From assembly GCF_017313265.1 (NCBI RefSeq), contig NZ_JAFLQZ010000002.1, positions 549,251 to 613,250 of the forward strand: DNA of 64,000 nucleotides. Direction: 5' to 3'. The translations under genes and the position numbers were made by a program. Source of the stretch: Hymenobacter telluris (GTDB lineage: Bacteria > Bacteroidota > Bacteroidia > Cytophagales > Hymenobacteraceae). Below the pieces are notes generated by a model, which saw only the letters and a list, made by a program, of their open reading frames with translations, was not told the DNA's origin and searched no databases. Positions 23,837 to 32,247 of the stretch are shown here, one piece after another. Within the stretch, counting starts at the first letter, position 1. Every line of letters begins with the position of its first letter.

Positions 23837-25891
23837 TTATTTCGCTGCCTGCACTTCCGGCTTCAGCGTGCGGCCCAGCCACTCGAAAAATACCCGGTTC
23901 CAGAGCACGGCGTTCTGCGGCTTGGAAATCCAGTGGCCTTCGTTGGGGAAGTACAGAAACCGGCTCGGAATACCGCGCAGCTGCGCCGTGCCAAACGCTT
24001 CCATGCCCTGCCCCTCGGGCACCCGGAAATCCTTGCCGCCGTGAATTACCAGAATCGGCGTATCCCAGTTACGGGCAAATAGCTGCGGGTTGAATTCAGT
24101 GTAGCTCTTGTGCTGGGGTGTTTCCCAGGGAGCGGCTCCAATGTCGTGCTTGGCGAAGAACATTTCCTCGGTGCTCGGGTACCAGCTGGTGAGGTTGTAG
24201 AGGCCGCAGTGGGCAATAAAGGTCTTGAAGCGGCCTTCGTGCTTGCCCGCCAGGTAGTACACCGAGTAGCCGCCGTAGCTGGCACCCACGCAGCCCAGGC
24301 GGGCCTTGTCTACGTACGGTTCGGCACTCACCGCATCAATAGCCGACAGATAATCCCGGATGGGCTGCCCGCCCCAGTCGCCGGAGATGCTGTTGTTCCA
24401 GTCGGTGCCGAAGCCGGGCAGACCGCGCCGGTTGGGCGCCACCACCACGTAGCCGTTGGCGGCCAGCAGCTGGAAGTTCCAGCGGTACGAGAAGCTTTGG
24501 GTAATGGGGCTTTGCGGGCCGCCCTGGCAGTAGAGCAGCGCCGGGTATTTCTTGCTGGGGTCGAAATCGGGCGGGTAGATAACGTACACCTGCATCTGCT
24601 TGCCGTCGGTGGTCTTCACCCAGCGGGCTTCGGTCTTGCCGGGTTGAACGCCTGCCAGCTCCTGCTGGTTGATGGTAGTGAGGGGCGTTTCGCGGCCGGT
24701 TTTCAAATCCACGCGCACCAGGTCGGCGGGCTGGGCCTGGGTGGTTTTGTTGGCAATGGCTACGTCGGCACCGGCCAGCTCAAAGCTGTTGTAGTTGTGG
24801 GCGCCTTTGGTGAGCTGCTTGATTTTGCCGCCCTTGCTCGGAATCGAAAACAGCTGCTCGGTGCCTTCCAGCACGCTCACGAAGTAGATGGTCTTACCAT
24901 CCGGGCTCCAGCGGATGTTGGCGGCGGCCTGCTCCGAGCTTTGGGTGATGTCCTCGCGCTTTTTAGTCTTGAAATCGTACACCACAATGCCGTTGCGGTC
25001 CGACTCGAAGCCGGGCGTGGCCATGCTCAGCCACGCTACTTTGGTACCATCGGGGGAGAAGGCCGGCTCGGTATCGTAGCCGCCCAGGCCTTCACTCAGA
25101 TTCACGGTTTTGTCTTCCCGAATATCGTAGAGGTAGATGTCGGAGTTGGTGCTTTCGGCTTCGGCTTTGCCCGTGAGCTTGCGGCTGGTGTAGGCGAGCC
25201 GGTAGCCGTCGGGGGAGAAGGCAAGCTGTTCGGTGCCCCCAAACGGCTGGAGCGGCGCATCGAACTTCTCGCCGGGCATTACATCTTTGCCGTAGCCGGT
25301 GGGGCGGCCGTCGGTACCTACCGGCTGGAAAAACACGTGCGACACCTTCAGGTCGTCCCAGGCGTTCCAGTGGCGGTAGTTGAGGTCGTCGATGATTTTG
25401 GCGTCGGCTTTGGGCAGGTCGGGGTACCAATCCTGCACCGATTTGCCGGTTTTCACGTCCTGGGTGTACAAGATGAAATTGCCGGTGGGCGCGTATTTCA
25501 GGTTGGCCAGGCCTTCCTCCGGAAACTCGCTGAGCTTCTGCTTGCCCGTGCCGTCGGCATTTATCACGTACAACTGGTCGGAGCCGCCTTCCCCGCTCAA
25601 AAACGTCAGCTTGCCATCCTTGCGCCAGTTCAGGTTGCCTTCCGAGCCGGGCGTGTTGGTGAGTTGGCGGGCCGGACCACCGGCCACCGGCACCACCCAA
25701 ACATCGGCGTTGCCGGCGTTGTCGGCCAAGCTGTAGCGCGTGACGGTGTAGGCCACCGTTTTGCGGTCCGGCGACACCTGCATTTCACCTAAGCGGCCTA
25801 GTTTCAGCAGCAACTCGGGGGTGTACACGCTCGATTGGGCCGCCACTGTCAGCGGCAGCATAGCCAGCGTAGTGGCAAGAAATTTATTCAT
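23837..25891 (-). CDS. Prolyl oligopeptidase-family S9 peptidase (secreted)
   Basis: A 684-residue S9 peptidase. The longest frame starts at 26026, but ATG at 25891 yields a clean signal peptide (MNKFLATTLAMLPLTVAAQ), so I use that. A beta-propeller region with WD40/TolB-like repeats (SPDGYRLAYTS, SPDGTKVAWLS, SPDGKTIYFVS) fills about residues 30-420. The catalytic alpha/beta hydrolase domain follows: serine in GASYGGYSVYY, aspartate in VIHGGKDFRVP and histidine in NEGHWISKP. Such acylaminoacyl/dipeptidyl peptidases degrade peptides in the periplasm. It is divergent from the methyltransferase gene, with a two-part stem-loop in the shared upstream region (26041-26089). Confidence 0.9.
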   Translation of the reverse strand: MNKFLATTLAMLPLTVAAQSSVYTPELLLKLGRLGEMQVSPDRKTVAYTVTRYSLADNAGNADVWVVPVAGGPARQLTNTPGSEGNLNWRKDGKLTFLSGEGGSDQLYVINADGTGKQKLSEFPEEGLANLKYAPTGNFILYTQDVKTGKSVQDWYPDLPKADAKIIDDLNYRHWNAWDDLKVSHVFFQPVGTDGRPTGYGKDVMPGEKFDAPLQPFGGTEQLAFSPDGYRLAYTSRKLTGKAEAESTNSDIYLYDIREDKTVNLSEGLGGYDTEPAFSPDGTKVAWLSMATPGFESDRNGIVVYDFKTKKREDITQSSEQAAANIRWSPDGKTIYFVSVLEGTEQLFSIPSKGGKIKQLTKGAHNYNSFELAGADVAIANKTTQAQPADLVRVDLKTGRETPLTTINQQELAGVQPGKTEARWVKTTDGKQMQVYVIYPPDFDPSKKYPALLYCQGGPQSPITQSFSYRWNFQLLAANGYVVVAPNRRGLPGFGTDWNNSISGDWGGQPIRDYLSAIDAVSAEPYVDKARLGCVGASYGGYSVYYLAGKHEGRFKTFIAHCGLYNLTSWYPSTEEMFFAKHDIGAAPWETPQHKSYTEFNPQLFARNWDTPILVIHGGKDFRVPEGQGMEAFGTAQLRGIPSRFLYFPNEGHWISKPQNAVLWNRVFFEWLGRTLKPEVQAAK

Positions 25892-26155
25892 AGTAGAAAC
25901 AGGGCTGAACAGTACAACAGGCAAGATAAGCACACCCACCGACAAGCGTTTCCGAGCGGTTAGGTAGCCGCTCAAAGTAGCAAAGCCATGAATCCGGCCG
26001 GGTACTTTTTTGCGTTGATCATGCAACGCCTGGGTATCTGTTCAGACTCAGCCAGTAAAACCCGAATTTGACCGGTTTGAGAGTCTGAATGCGTCCTAAA
26101 TCCTTTTAAATTGCTTGGCCTGCATCTAAGGCCAGGTATCTACGAGGTATATGTC

Positions 26156-26842
26156 ATGAAACTACTACTCACTGTTCTGTTGCTCCCGTTGGCGCTATCG
26201 GTTGGTTTCGGCCAAGTGGCCAGCACCAGCCAGCCGGCCCCCAGTGCCCGGGAGGTAAAGGAAATGGAGCGCCAAAAGTGGAACGCCGTACTAACGGGCA
26301 AAGAAACCCGGGTGCCGTTCAATGCCCGGCCCAACAAGCTGCTGGCCGAAACCATTAAGGCGCGCAAGCCCGGCAAAGCTTTGGATGTGGGCATGGGCCA
26401 GGGCCGCAATACGTTGTTTCTGGCTCAGCAAGGCTGGGATGCCTACGGCGTAGATATTGCCGACGAAGCCGTAACGCTGGCCCAGGACAACGCCCGCAAA
26501 GCCAATCTGCGCATCACCACTTTCGTGCAGGATGCCTCGGAGTTTGAATTTGGCGCCGACCGTTGGGACTTGGTAGCGTTTATCTACGCCGGGGGGCGCA
26601 GCCAGGTCGAGCAGGTGCACCGCAGCCTGAAACCCGGCGGCATCGTGGTAATTGAAGGCTTCCACCGCGACGCCACCAAGAAGCGCAAAATCAGCGAAAA
26701 CGTAGTGTTCGACACCGACGAACTGATGAAGCTCTACACTGCGGCTGGCTTCTCGGTGCTGCGCTACGAGGAAAGCGAAGGTATCGGCGACTTTGGTTTG
26801 CAGCAGATGCGCTTGGTAAAACTGGTGGCGCAGAAAAAGTAG
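26156..26842 (+). CDS. Class I SAM-dependent methyltransferase with N-terminal signal peptide
   Basis: A 228-residue protein. ATG at 26156 gives MKLLLTVLLLPLALSVGFGQ, a typical signal peptide with cleavage near residue 20; the frame extends to a TTG at 26111. The rest is a Rossmann methyltransferase related to TehB/methyltransferase_25: ALDVGMGQGRNTLFLAQQGWDAYGVDIA (motif I with GxGxG and the acidic ribose-binding residue), QDASEF, and LKPGGIVVIEGFH. SAM is not expected in the periplasm, so either the export signal is an uncleaved anchor or the enzyme is retargeted. The substrate is unknown. Confidence 0.85.
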   Translation: MKLLLTVLLLPLALSVGFGQVASTSQPAPSAREVKEMERQKWNAVLTGKETRVPFNARPNKLLAETIKARKPGKALDVGMGQGRNTLFLAQQGWDAYGVDIADEAVTLAQDNARKANLRITTFVQDASEFEFGADRWDLVAFIYAGGRSQVEQVHRSLKPGGIVVIEGFHRDATKKRKISENVVFDTDELMKLYTAAGFSVLRYEESEGIGDFGLQQMRLVKLVAQKK

Positions 26843-26867
26843 CTGGCTAGCCAGGTTATAGCAACAG

Positions 26868-26898
26868 AAAGCCCCTGTGTTTGTGCACAGGGGCTTTT
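26868..26898. terminator. Bidirectional terminator
   Basis: A 12-bp stem (AAAGCCCCTGTG paired with CACAGGGGCTTT) followed by a T-run on the plus strand, between the convergent methyltransferase and the small basic protein gene. Confidence 0.8.
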
Positions 26899-26983
26899 TG
26901 TTGCTAGTCAAAGCTTATTTGTAACAAGAGCAGTGGTTCCGGCAGTTGCAACCAACGGCTGATTCACTTCTGTATTCTGGTGG

Positions 26984-27166
26984 TTAGCTGCTTTTCTTGC
27001 GGCCGGAGCCGCTTTTTTTACCGCCGCCGTCTTGTTTGTTTACGGTGGCCCAGGCGCGTGCTTCCGCTTCTTCTTCGGGTACGCCGCGCTTCTCGTAGCT
27101 CTCTTCAATGTGTTCGGCTTGCCGCTTCTGCTTGTCGGTGTACGCCGACTTATCTCCTTGTGGCAT
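26984..27166 (-). CDS. Small hydrophilic protein, 'plasmid stabilization protein'-like
   Basis: A 60-residue, highly charged protein. KSAYTDKQKRQAEHIEESYE, EEEAEARAWATVNKQ and a Gly/Lys/Ser-rich tail match a widespread family of short proteins usually named plasmid stabilization protein, although no plasmid role is established. The helical core EHIEESYEKRG..EEEAEARAWATVNK is the conserved part. It is monocistronic and convergent with the methyltransferase. A plus-strand frame of similar length over the same bases has no such conservation. Confidence 0.75.
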   Translation of the reverse strand: MPQGDKSAYTDKQKRQAEHIEESYEKRGVPEEEAEARAWATVNKQDGGGKKSGSGRKKSS

Positions 27167-27278
27167 GGTAGAAAGAATTGAGTGAAACGTGAGACTGTGC
27201 TTGTCTTAGTACGCCCACTCCAACGCGAGGTTATGCCGAGCTTGTACCGCGGCGGAGCGGTTGCTGTCTCGTGGTGGC

Positions 27279-27286
27279 TATCTTCG
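27279..27286 (+). promoter_or_regulatory. Putative -7 element (TATCTTCG)
   Basis: One mismatch from TAnnTTTG, ending 29 bases before ATG 27316. It lies inside the longer frame that begins at 27271, which argues for the ATG at 27316 as the true start. A TTG at 27261-27263 is at slightly short spacing. Confidence 0.35.
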
Positions 27287-27315
27287 CCCCATCTTTCCAA
27301 TCGACTGTTTGTGTT

Positions 27316-27561
27316 ATGCGCCAGCTTGCCAATATCCCGCACCCCGAGGTCAACATCACCCTTTTTTCCTGGAACGGTAAATACCTCATCAAGCTGGAAA
27401 AAGGCCCCTTCGAGCAAACCTACAAAGTGAGCGAAATGGACGTAACCAGCGACGAGGACATCCGGATGCTGCTCGATGAAGAGTTTATGCAGGCGGCCGT
27501 AGCCCGGTTCCGGCACATGCACACCGATTTGCAGGCCGCCTTCGACCGGAATGGTATCTAG
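27316..27561 (+). CDS. Small conserved protein of unknown function
   Basis: An 81-residue acidic, cytosolic protein starting MRQLANIPHPEVNITLF. It contains WNGKYLIKLEKGPFEQTYKV and DVTSDEDIRMLLDEEF, reminiscent of short uncharacterised proteins conserved across Bacteroidota. There is no signal peptide, membrane segment or known catalytic motif. The start at 27316 is preferred over GTG at 27271 because a -7-like box lies between them. Its neighbours do not suggest a pathway. Confidence 0.7.
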   Translation: MRQLANIPHPEVNITLFSWNGKYLIKLEKGPFEQTYKVSEMDVTSDEDIRMLLDEEFMQAAVARFRHMHTDLQAAFDRNGI

Positions 27562-27634
27562 CTGTATCCGGTAGCGGCCAACTCTTTTGCCTGGAACAAG
27601 TTACAGTGACTCACTGCTATAGTTGAAAAAGAAT

Positions 27635-28363
27635 ATGAAATCTGTCTTCCTCTTTCTGTGTGTTTTGCTGGCGGCTACGCTGAACGGTGGTTCGGCTACG
27701 GCGCAGCTCTACGAAGTGCGCCAAAGCTCCGTCAACTACGAAAAACAGGAGCGCCCCGCCGCCAAAGTGCTGGTAGATGGTACGCCCGACTGGACGCGCG
27801 ACTTCTGGCAAAGCTGGCTAAAAGACACGTACAACATCAAAACCAAAGGCAACGGTACGCTGGGCGTGGGCAAGCGCGACGTACTAACTGCCAAGCAGGT
27901 GCCCGCGTCCAGCGTATCGGGCAAGCTCATCGACCTCTACGCTATGGTGACGGCGCCTTCCGATAGTGTTACCGAACTGGCCGTGTTTGGGGGCTACGAT
28001 GCCAAAACCTACTTCAGTCCCGAAGGCACGCCCACCGAGTTTGCCGCTATGCGCAATATGGCCCAGAACTTTGCCGCTGCCGCGCGCCTGAAAGCCTACC
28101 GGGAGCAGATTGAAGCCGCGGAAAAAGAGCTGCGCGAAACCGAAAAAGAAAAAGACCGGCTGGAAAAAGAGCGGGTGAGCCTGGCCAAAAACACGGAAAG
28201 CAACCTGGAGAAGATTGAGTCGTTGAAGAAGCAAAACATGGAGAACAAGCTCAAAGCCAGCCAGGATTCCGCTCAGCTTATCGTGAACGGCCAGCAGTTG
28301 GAGTTGCGCAAAGCCAAGCTTCAGCGCCGCAAAGACCGGCTCTCCACCCTCGACCGGAAATAG
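27635..28363 (+). CDS. Secreted hypothetical protein with C-terminal coiled coil
   Basis: A 242-residue protein. ATG at 27635 gives a clear signal peptide (MKSVFLFLCVLLAATLNGGSATA); the frame extends to a TTG at 27623. A globular part (about residues 25-145) has DWTRDFWQSWLKDTYNIKTKG and GGYDAKTYFSP. From about residue 150 to the end a strongly charged heptad-rich helix is predicted (EKELRETEKEKDRLEKERVSL, KLQRRKDRLSTLDRK). No known domain is recognised. The protein is probably periplasmic. The following SHOCT gene is co-directional but separated by hairpin F. Confidence 0.75.
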   Translation: MKSVFLFLCVLLAATLNGGSATAQLYEVRQSSVNYEKQERPAAKVLVDGTPDWTRDFWQSWLKDTYNIKTKGNGTLGVGKRDVLTAKQVPASSVSGKLIDLYAMVTAPSDSVTELAVFGGYDAKTYFSPEGTPTEFAAMRNMAQNFAAAARLKAYREQIEAAEKELRETEKEKDRLEKERVSLAKNTESNLEKIESLKKQNMENKLKASQDSAQLIVNGQQLELRKAKLQRRKDRLSTLDRK

Positions 28364-28365
28364 AT

Positions 28366-28460
28366 GAGTTGCCAGTTGTGGGTTACCAGTTGCCGGTTTG
28401 TTCATTAACTGACAACTGATAACCCACAACTGGCACCTGACACCCGGTAACCCACAACTC
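28366..28460. repeat. Word-repeat hairpin F (CAGTTGTGGGTTAC-type words)
   Basis: The left arm (28366-28404) contains GAGTTGCCAGTTGTGGGTTAC and CAGTTGCC units. The right arm (28411-28460) contains complementary units ACCCACAACTGG and ACCCACAACTC. The arms pair in more than one register because each holds two or three copies of the word. It sits between two co-directional genes and ends 5 bases before the start of the next. Confidence 0.75.
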
Positions 28461-28465
28461 GTATC

Positions 28466-29590
28466 ATGGAAAAAAGCTCTTCCCCCCTCGACAATCTTCT
28501 TCAGCTCAGAGAACTGCTTGATGCAGGCCTCATCACGCCGCAGGAATTCGAGACGCTGAAGAGTCGGCTGCTGGCCTCGCCAACGGCCCCGCTCACCCCG
28601 CCTGCCCCAACTCCCGAAGTGCCCGTGGCTCCCCAGCCCTCCCCATTCGCGCCCGAAAACGTGGAACCCACTACCCCGGAGCCGGCCCCAGCTAATCCCA
28701 CCGAGTGGCCCCGGCCCGCCGCTGCTCCTACGCCCGAGTACACCCCGTTCAGCCCGCCCATCGAACCACAGGCACCCGTTGGGCAGGAGGTAGCGCCAGA
28801 TTCAGATGTAGTAGAGCAAGAAGAGGTGTTCGAAGAGCCGCCTCGTAATCCGCTCGGGAAAATATTGGCCATTGGGGGCGGCGTGTTGCTGCTGGGGTTG
28901 ATTCTGTACTTGCTGCTGGGCCAGTCCCGGTCCAGTGAGCACCTCACCAGCATCAGCCAAACCGCCGCCGATACCGTGGCCGTAACCCCCGAAACCGGCC
29001 CCCAGGCCGAGCAGCTAGACCTGCCGCCCGTTGCGGCCCCCGAAACCGTTCGGGTAGCGCCCGCCGTTCCACTCACTCCCGATTCGGCTACGGCTACCGC
29101 GCCCCCCGATGCCAGCGGACAACCAACTACCACCGAGCCTACTCCCGCCGCCGATAACCCCGACGAAGCCGCGGCCCGCATCAACAAGGTGCTAGCAGCT
29201 TACTATTCCGATTTGCAGGCCGCGCCTTTCAGTGCCGAACAGTATTTCGCGCCGCAGGTCGAGCTGTTTATCATCCTGCGCAATACCACGCCGGCTGCCA
29301 TCAACGCGTGGCTGGACCAGAATCGGTTCAACGAGTTCAAGGACGCCCAAACGCAGGTGGAGCCCGGTACCCTGCGCGTAACCCCAGTTGCTGCCGACGG
29401 TTCACGCACGGCAACGTACATCGAGCGGAGCCGGGCATTTCGCCAGTCGCTCCAGAAAAACCAGAACACCCGCGCGCAAATGCGTCTGCGTGTCAACTCT
29501 GATTACAAAATCGTGTACCAGAAACAGGAGCGCCTTCTGGAAAACACCCTCACCGATGTTGAAGGCGCCGCCCAGCCAGCAGCGGAATAA
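28466..29590 (+). CDS. SHOCT-domain, proline-rich single-pass membrane protein
   Basis: A 374-residue protein. Residues 9-35 (LLQLRELLDAGLITPQEFET) form a SHOCT motif, a short helical oligomerisation module. A Pro/Ala/Glu-rich linker (about 38-125) leads to one membrane helix (about 131-150, ILAIGGGVLLLGLILYLLL). A Thr/Pro-rich linker then leads to a C-terminal periplasmic domain (about 235-365; INKVLAAYYSDLQAAPFSAEQYF, TYIERSRAFR), which may have an NTF2-like fold. The disordered linkers suggest a scaffold linking cytoplasm and periplasm. Function unknown. Confidence 0.78.
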   Translation: MEKSSSPLDNLLQLRELLDAGLITPQEFETLKSRLLASPTAPLTPPAPTPEVPVAPQPSPFAPENVEPTTPEPAPANPTEWPRPAAAPTPEYTPFSPPIEPQAPVGQEVAPDSDVVEQEEVFEEPPRNPLGKILAIGGGVLLLGLILYLLLGQSRSSEHLTSISQTAADTVAVTPETGPQAEQLDLPPVAAPETVRVAPAVPLTPDSATATAPPDASGQPTTTEPTPAADNPDEAAARINKVLAAYYSDLQAAPFSAEQYFAPQVELFIILRNTTPAAINAWLDQNRFNEFKDAQTQVEPGTLRVTPVAADGSRTATYIERSRAFRQSLQKNQNTRAQMRLRVNSDYKIVYQKQERLLENTLTDVEGAAQPAAE

Positions 29591-29618
29591 AAAGCTTGTT
29601 CTGAAACGGCAGAACTAA

Positions 29619-29673
29619 ATACGCCATCAACCGCTGAGCTTTGCCAGACAGAGCCCAGCGGTTGATGGCGTAT
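29619..29673 (+). terminator. Intergenic 18-bp hairpin (probable terminator of the SHOCT gene)
   Basis: A perfect 18-bp stem (ATACGCCATCAACCGCTG paired with its complement) with a 19-base loop, 28 bases after the SHOCT stop. The tail is TATCTTTG, so the distal arm runs directly into a -7-like promoter for the next gene. Confidence 0.6.
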
Positions 29674-29678
29674 CTTTG
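29671..29678 (+). promoter_or_regulatory. Putative -7 element (TATCTTTG) for the DUF3089 gene
   Basis: An exact TAnnTTTG match overlapping the last bases of the upstream hairpin, 61 bases before the ATG at 29740. No -33 TTG is found at ideal spacing. Confidence 0.4.
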
Positions 29679-29739
29679 CTGAGTAGAGAACCGGATATAC
29701 TGAAACATTGGTGTTTCGCTCGGTTCTGGTTAGGTACTT

Positions 29740-30780
29740 ATGCGTTACGCCGTTTTTCTGCGCTGGTCAGGGCTGTTGCTGGCACTGCTTTTTTCTTCCT
29801 GTATTAATGCCATCAAGCCGGGCCGCGACTTCACCGGCTGCCCCACGCCGGAAGCGCCCGACTACGCACAACCCGCCAATTGGGCCGCCCTCCCCAACCG
29901 GGCCGACGCTGCCGATACCGTGCCCACTCATTCCGGCCTTCACAACCAGCAGGCCACAGCAGCGGTTGATGTGTTTTTCGTGCATCCCACCACGTATATA
30001 AACCGAAAAGGCTGGAATGGCACCGTCAGCCAACCGGCCCTCAACCGCCTCACCGACCGTATCACCATCCGGCAGCAGGCTTCGGTATTTAATAACGTAG
30101 GCCGCATCTATGCGCCTCGTTACCGCCAAGCCACGCTGTTTTCTTTCTTCGATGAGCAAGCTGCCAACGGCCCACAGGCCATTGAATTGGCCTATACCGA
30201 TGTAAAAGCGGCATTTCAATACTACCTCACGCATTACAACCAAGGCCGCCCCATCATTTTGGCTGGGCATAGCCAGGGCACGCGCCACCTAACCCACATA
30301 CTACGCGACTTTTTCGACCACAACTCCAAACTTCGGCAGCAGCTTGTTGCGGCTTATTTAATTGGGTTCAATGTGCCAGAAGATATGTTGCAAGTTGTTC
30401 GGCCCTGCGAAGATTCCACGGCCACCGGCTGCTACATCACCTGGAATACTGTTGATTGGGGCCAGGAGTACGCGCCGTATCAGCGCAGCGTAGCCGTGAA
30501 CCCGCTCACCTGGACCCGCGACACCGTTGCGGCCCCGGCGCGCCTCAATCTGGGTGGTGTTCCCTACAGCTTCAACAAAGTAGATACCGCCGTAGTCGAT
30601 GCCAAAGTGCACAACGGCCTACTCTGGATTCACCGGCCCAAGCCACTTGGCTACCCCCGTTTCCTGCTGCCTGGCCACCCCGAACTCAGCCACTCCTTCC
30701 ACATTGCCGACTACGCGCTATTCTACATGAACATCCGGCAGAACGTCGCCGCCCGGGTGCGGGCGTATGAGCAACGCTAA
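29740..30780 (+). CDS. DUF3089 lipoprotein (alpha/beta hydrolase fold)
   Basis: A 346-residue predicted lipoprotein: signal peptide with lipobox-like LLFSSC, cysteine near residue 24. The DUF3089 domain begins with VDVFFVHPTTYINRKGWNG and continues with RIYAPRYRQATL, AYTDVKAAFQYYL and the nucleophile elbow ILAGHSQGTRHLTH. Near the C-terminus GLLWIHRPKPLGYPRFLLPGHP and HSFHIADYALFYMN are also family marks. The family is a putative esterase/lipase group with no established substrate. It is convergent with a small hypothetical gene, leaving a 1-base gap between stops. Confidence 0.88.
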   Translation: MRYAVFLRWSGLLLALLFSSCINAIKPGRDFTGCPTPEAPDYAQPANWAALPNRADAADTVPTHSGLHNQQATAAVDVFFVHPTTYINRKGWNGTVSQPALNRLTDRITIRQQASVFNNVGRIYAPRYRQATLFSFFDEQAANGPQAIELAYTDVKAAFQYYLTHYNQGRPIILAGHSQGTRHLTHILRDFFDHNSKLRQQLVAAYLIGFNVPEDMLQVVRPCEDSTATGCYITWNTVDWGQEYAPYQRSVAVNPLTWTRDTVAAPARLNLGGVPYSFNKVDTAVVDAKVHNGLLWIHRPKPLGYPRFLLPGHPELSHSFHIADYALFYMNIRQNVAARVRAYEQR

Positions 30781-30781
30781 A

Positions 30782-31330
30782 CTATTTGCTTTTTAATTTA
30801 ATCGAATTGAAAAAGCGCTTTTTTTGGTTAATGCAAGGGTCTTTAAGGCCATCCTTTGGTATGAACCAAAGTTCATAACCGACTTTATCTACCAATAGAC
30901 TTCGCACATATTTGATAGTATGCTCATTCTGACGTGATGCTGGCAATTCATACACACGGTCTACGCCTTCTATTCCATCAATGATAAAATTTTCTCTTTT
31001 TATAAACTTGGCTCGGAATACAGCGCCTTCCACCATTGGGCTTACTGAGTACCATTCTTTTCTGCCTTGAGGTGTTAGATAGTTGTCTGACTCATGATTT
31101 AAATCGTCACGGCTAATACGATACAAGCCATATTCGTCAGAGGAACTGAATATTTTCAAATGCTGCTCAAAGCCATCAGCTTCTACTGTATCTCTAGAGA
31201 TACTGGTTGGGTGGTTCGGTAGTTCCACTGAAAATCGCTCGTCTACATTGAATCGTAGCTGCTTATTGGATATAAAGCCAGTGATAACGCTAAAGAAAAT
31301 AGCGCAGAGTAAAATATATAATTTTTTCAT
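30782..31330 (-). CDS. Hypothetical secreted or membrane-anchored protein
   Basis: A 182-residue protein starting MKKLYILLCAIFFSVITGFIS, a signal peptide or anchor. The longer frame (from 31363) adds residues derived from the terminator hairpin and is rejected. The body has RFSVELPNHPTSISRDTVEAD, YGLYRISRDD and GYELWFIPKD, suggesting a small periplasmic beta-rich protein. Composition is markedly AT-rich compared with both neighbours, so it may be recently acquired. No family is recognised. Confidence 0.65.
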   Translation of the reverse strand: MKKLYILLCAIFFSVITGFISNKQLRFNVDERFSVELPNHPTSISRDTVEADGFEQHLKIFSSSDEYGLYRISRDDLNHESDNYLTPQGRKEWYSVSPMVEGAVFRAKFIKRENFIIDGIEGVDRVYELPASRQNEHTIKYVRSLLVDKVGYELWFIPKDGLKDPCINQKKRFFNSIKLKSK

Positions 31331-31346
31331 GCCGGAAATTAATGAA

Positions 31347-31382
31347 AAAAGCCCCGCCAGCATAAACGCTAGCGGGGCTTTT
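31347..31382 (-). terminator. Terminator of the ribosomal protein/tsf operon
   Basis: A 15-bp stem with one mismatch (AAAAGCCCCGCCAGC paired with GCTAGCGGGGCTTTT) 20 bases after the tsf stop on the minus strand. It is followed by a T-run on that strand. Confidence 0.85.
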
Positions 31383-31402
31383 CAATTATATCAGGCTAAA
31401 AG

Positions 31403-32242
31403 CTACGCGCCGATGGCTACGCGCTTGAAGTCGGTTACCGTCATGCCTTTCGACGTTTTGTCGAGCAACTGAGCGATAGTTACCGAGTTGTCTTTCACGA
31501 ACTCTTGATTCAACAAAGTATTCTCTTTGTAGAACTTGTTGAGCTTGCCCTGGGCAATCTTCTCCAGCATAGCTTCAGGCTTGCCTTCGGCACGCGCCTG
31601 CTCTTTGCCGATTTCGATTTCACGCTCAACCGTAGCCGAATCCACACCGTCTTTGTCAACGGCAACAGGCTTCATGGCTACAATTTGCATGGCTACGTCG
31701 CGACCTACGGTTTCTACGTCAGCACCATTCACGTTTTTCAGGCCTACAAGTACGCCTTTCTTACCGTCGGAGTGGATGTACGAAGCTACTTTCTCGGCGC
31801 TCATGTTGGCGTAAGCTACTACGTCCAGCTTCTCGCCGATTTTGCCCATCAGGTCGGTGATGTGGTCCTGCAGGCTGCGGCCGTCCTCCTGCGAAGCGGC
31901 GAGCAGTTCTTCTTTGGTAGCAGCGTTGGTTTTCACAGCCGCGTCCAGAATCTGCTGCACCAGGTTGCGGAAGTCAGCCACTTTCGAAACCGGCTCGGTT
32001 TCGCAAGCCAAGGCCACCAACTTACCGTTGGTGCCATCTTCGCTAACGCTGGCCAATACCAAACCTTCGGAGGTAGCATTGTCGGAACGCTTGTCAGCAA
32101 TTTTCTGACCCTGCTTGCGCAGAATGTCGCGGGCAGCTTCGAAGTCGCCTTCGGCTTCTACCAGAGCTTTTTTGCAATCCATCATGCCGGCGCCGGTCAT
32201 GGCGCGCAGCTTGTTCACGTCTTGGGCGGTAATTGCTGCCAT
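31403..32242 (-). CDS. tsf: Translation elongation factor Ts
   Basis: A 279-residue nucleotide-exchange factor for EF-Tu. The N-terminal UBA-like domain has VNKLRAMTGAGMMDCKKALVEA, the EF-Ts signature. The core domain has LACETEPVSKVADFRNL (family: NETDFVAR-like region) and the C-terminus VTDFKRVAIGA. Length is usual. It is the last gene of the rplM-rpsI-rpsB-tsf cluster. A 156-base gap containing word-repeat hairpin G separates it from rpsB, and a strong terminator follows it. Confidence 0.97.
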   Translation of the reverse strand: MAAITAQDVNKLRAMTGAGMMDCKKALVEAEGDFEAARDILRKQGQKIADKRSDNATSEGLVLASVSEDGTNGKLVALACETEPVSKVADFRNLVQQILDAAVKTNAATKEELLAASQEDGRSLQDHITDLMGKIGEKLDVVAYANMSAEKVASYIHSDGKKGVLVGLKNVNGADVETVGRDVAMQIVAMKPVAVDKDGVDSATVEREIEIGKEQARAEGKPEAMLEKIAQGKLNKFYKENTLLNQEFVKDNSVTIAQLLDKTSKGMTVTDFKRVAIGA

Positions 32243-32247
32243 TTCTT

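Noticed and set aside
24110..25792. 560-residue plus-strand frame opposite the S9 peptidase
   Set aside because: It is antisense to a clear peptidase with all catalytic motifs. Its Gly/Val/Leu/His-rich composition is typical of a GC-rich shadow frame.
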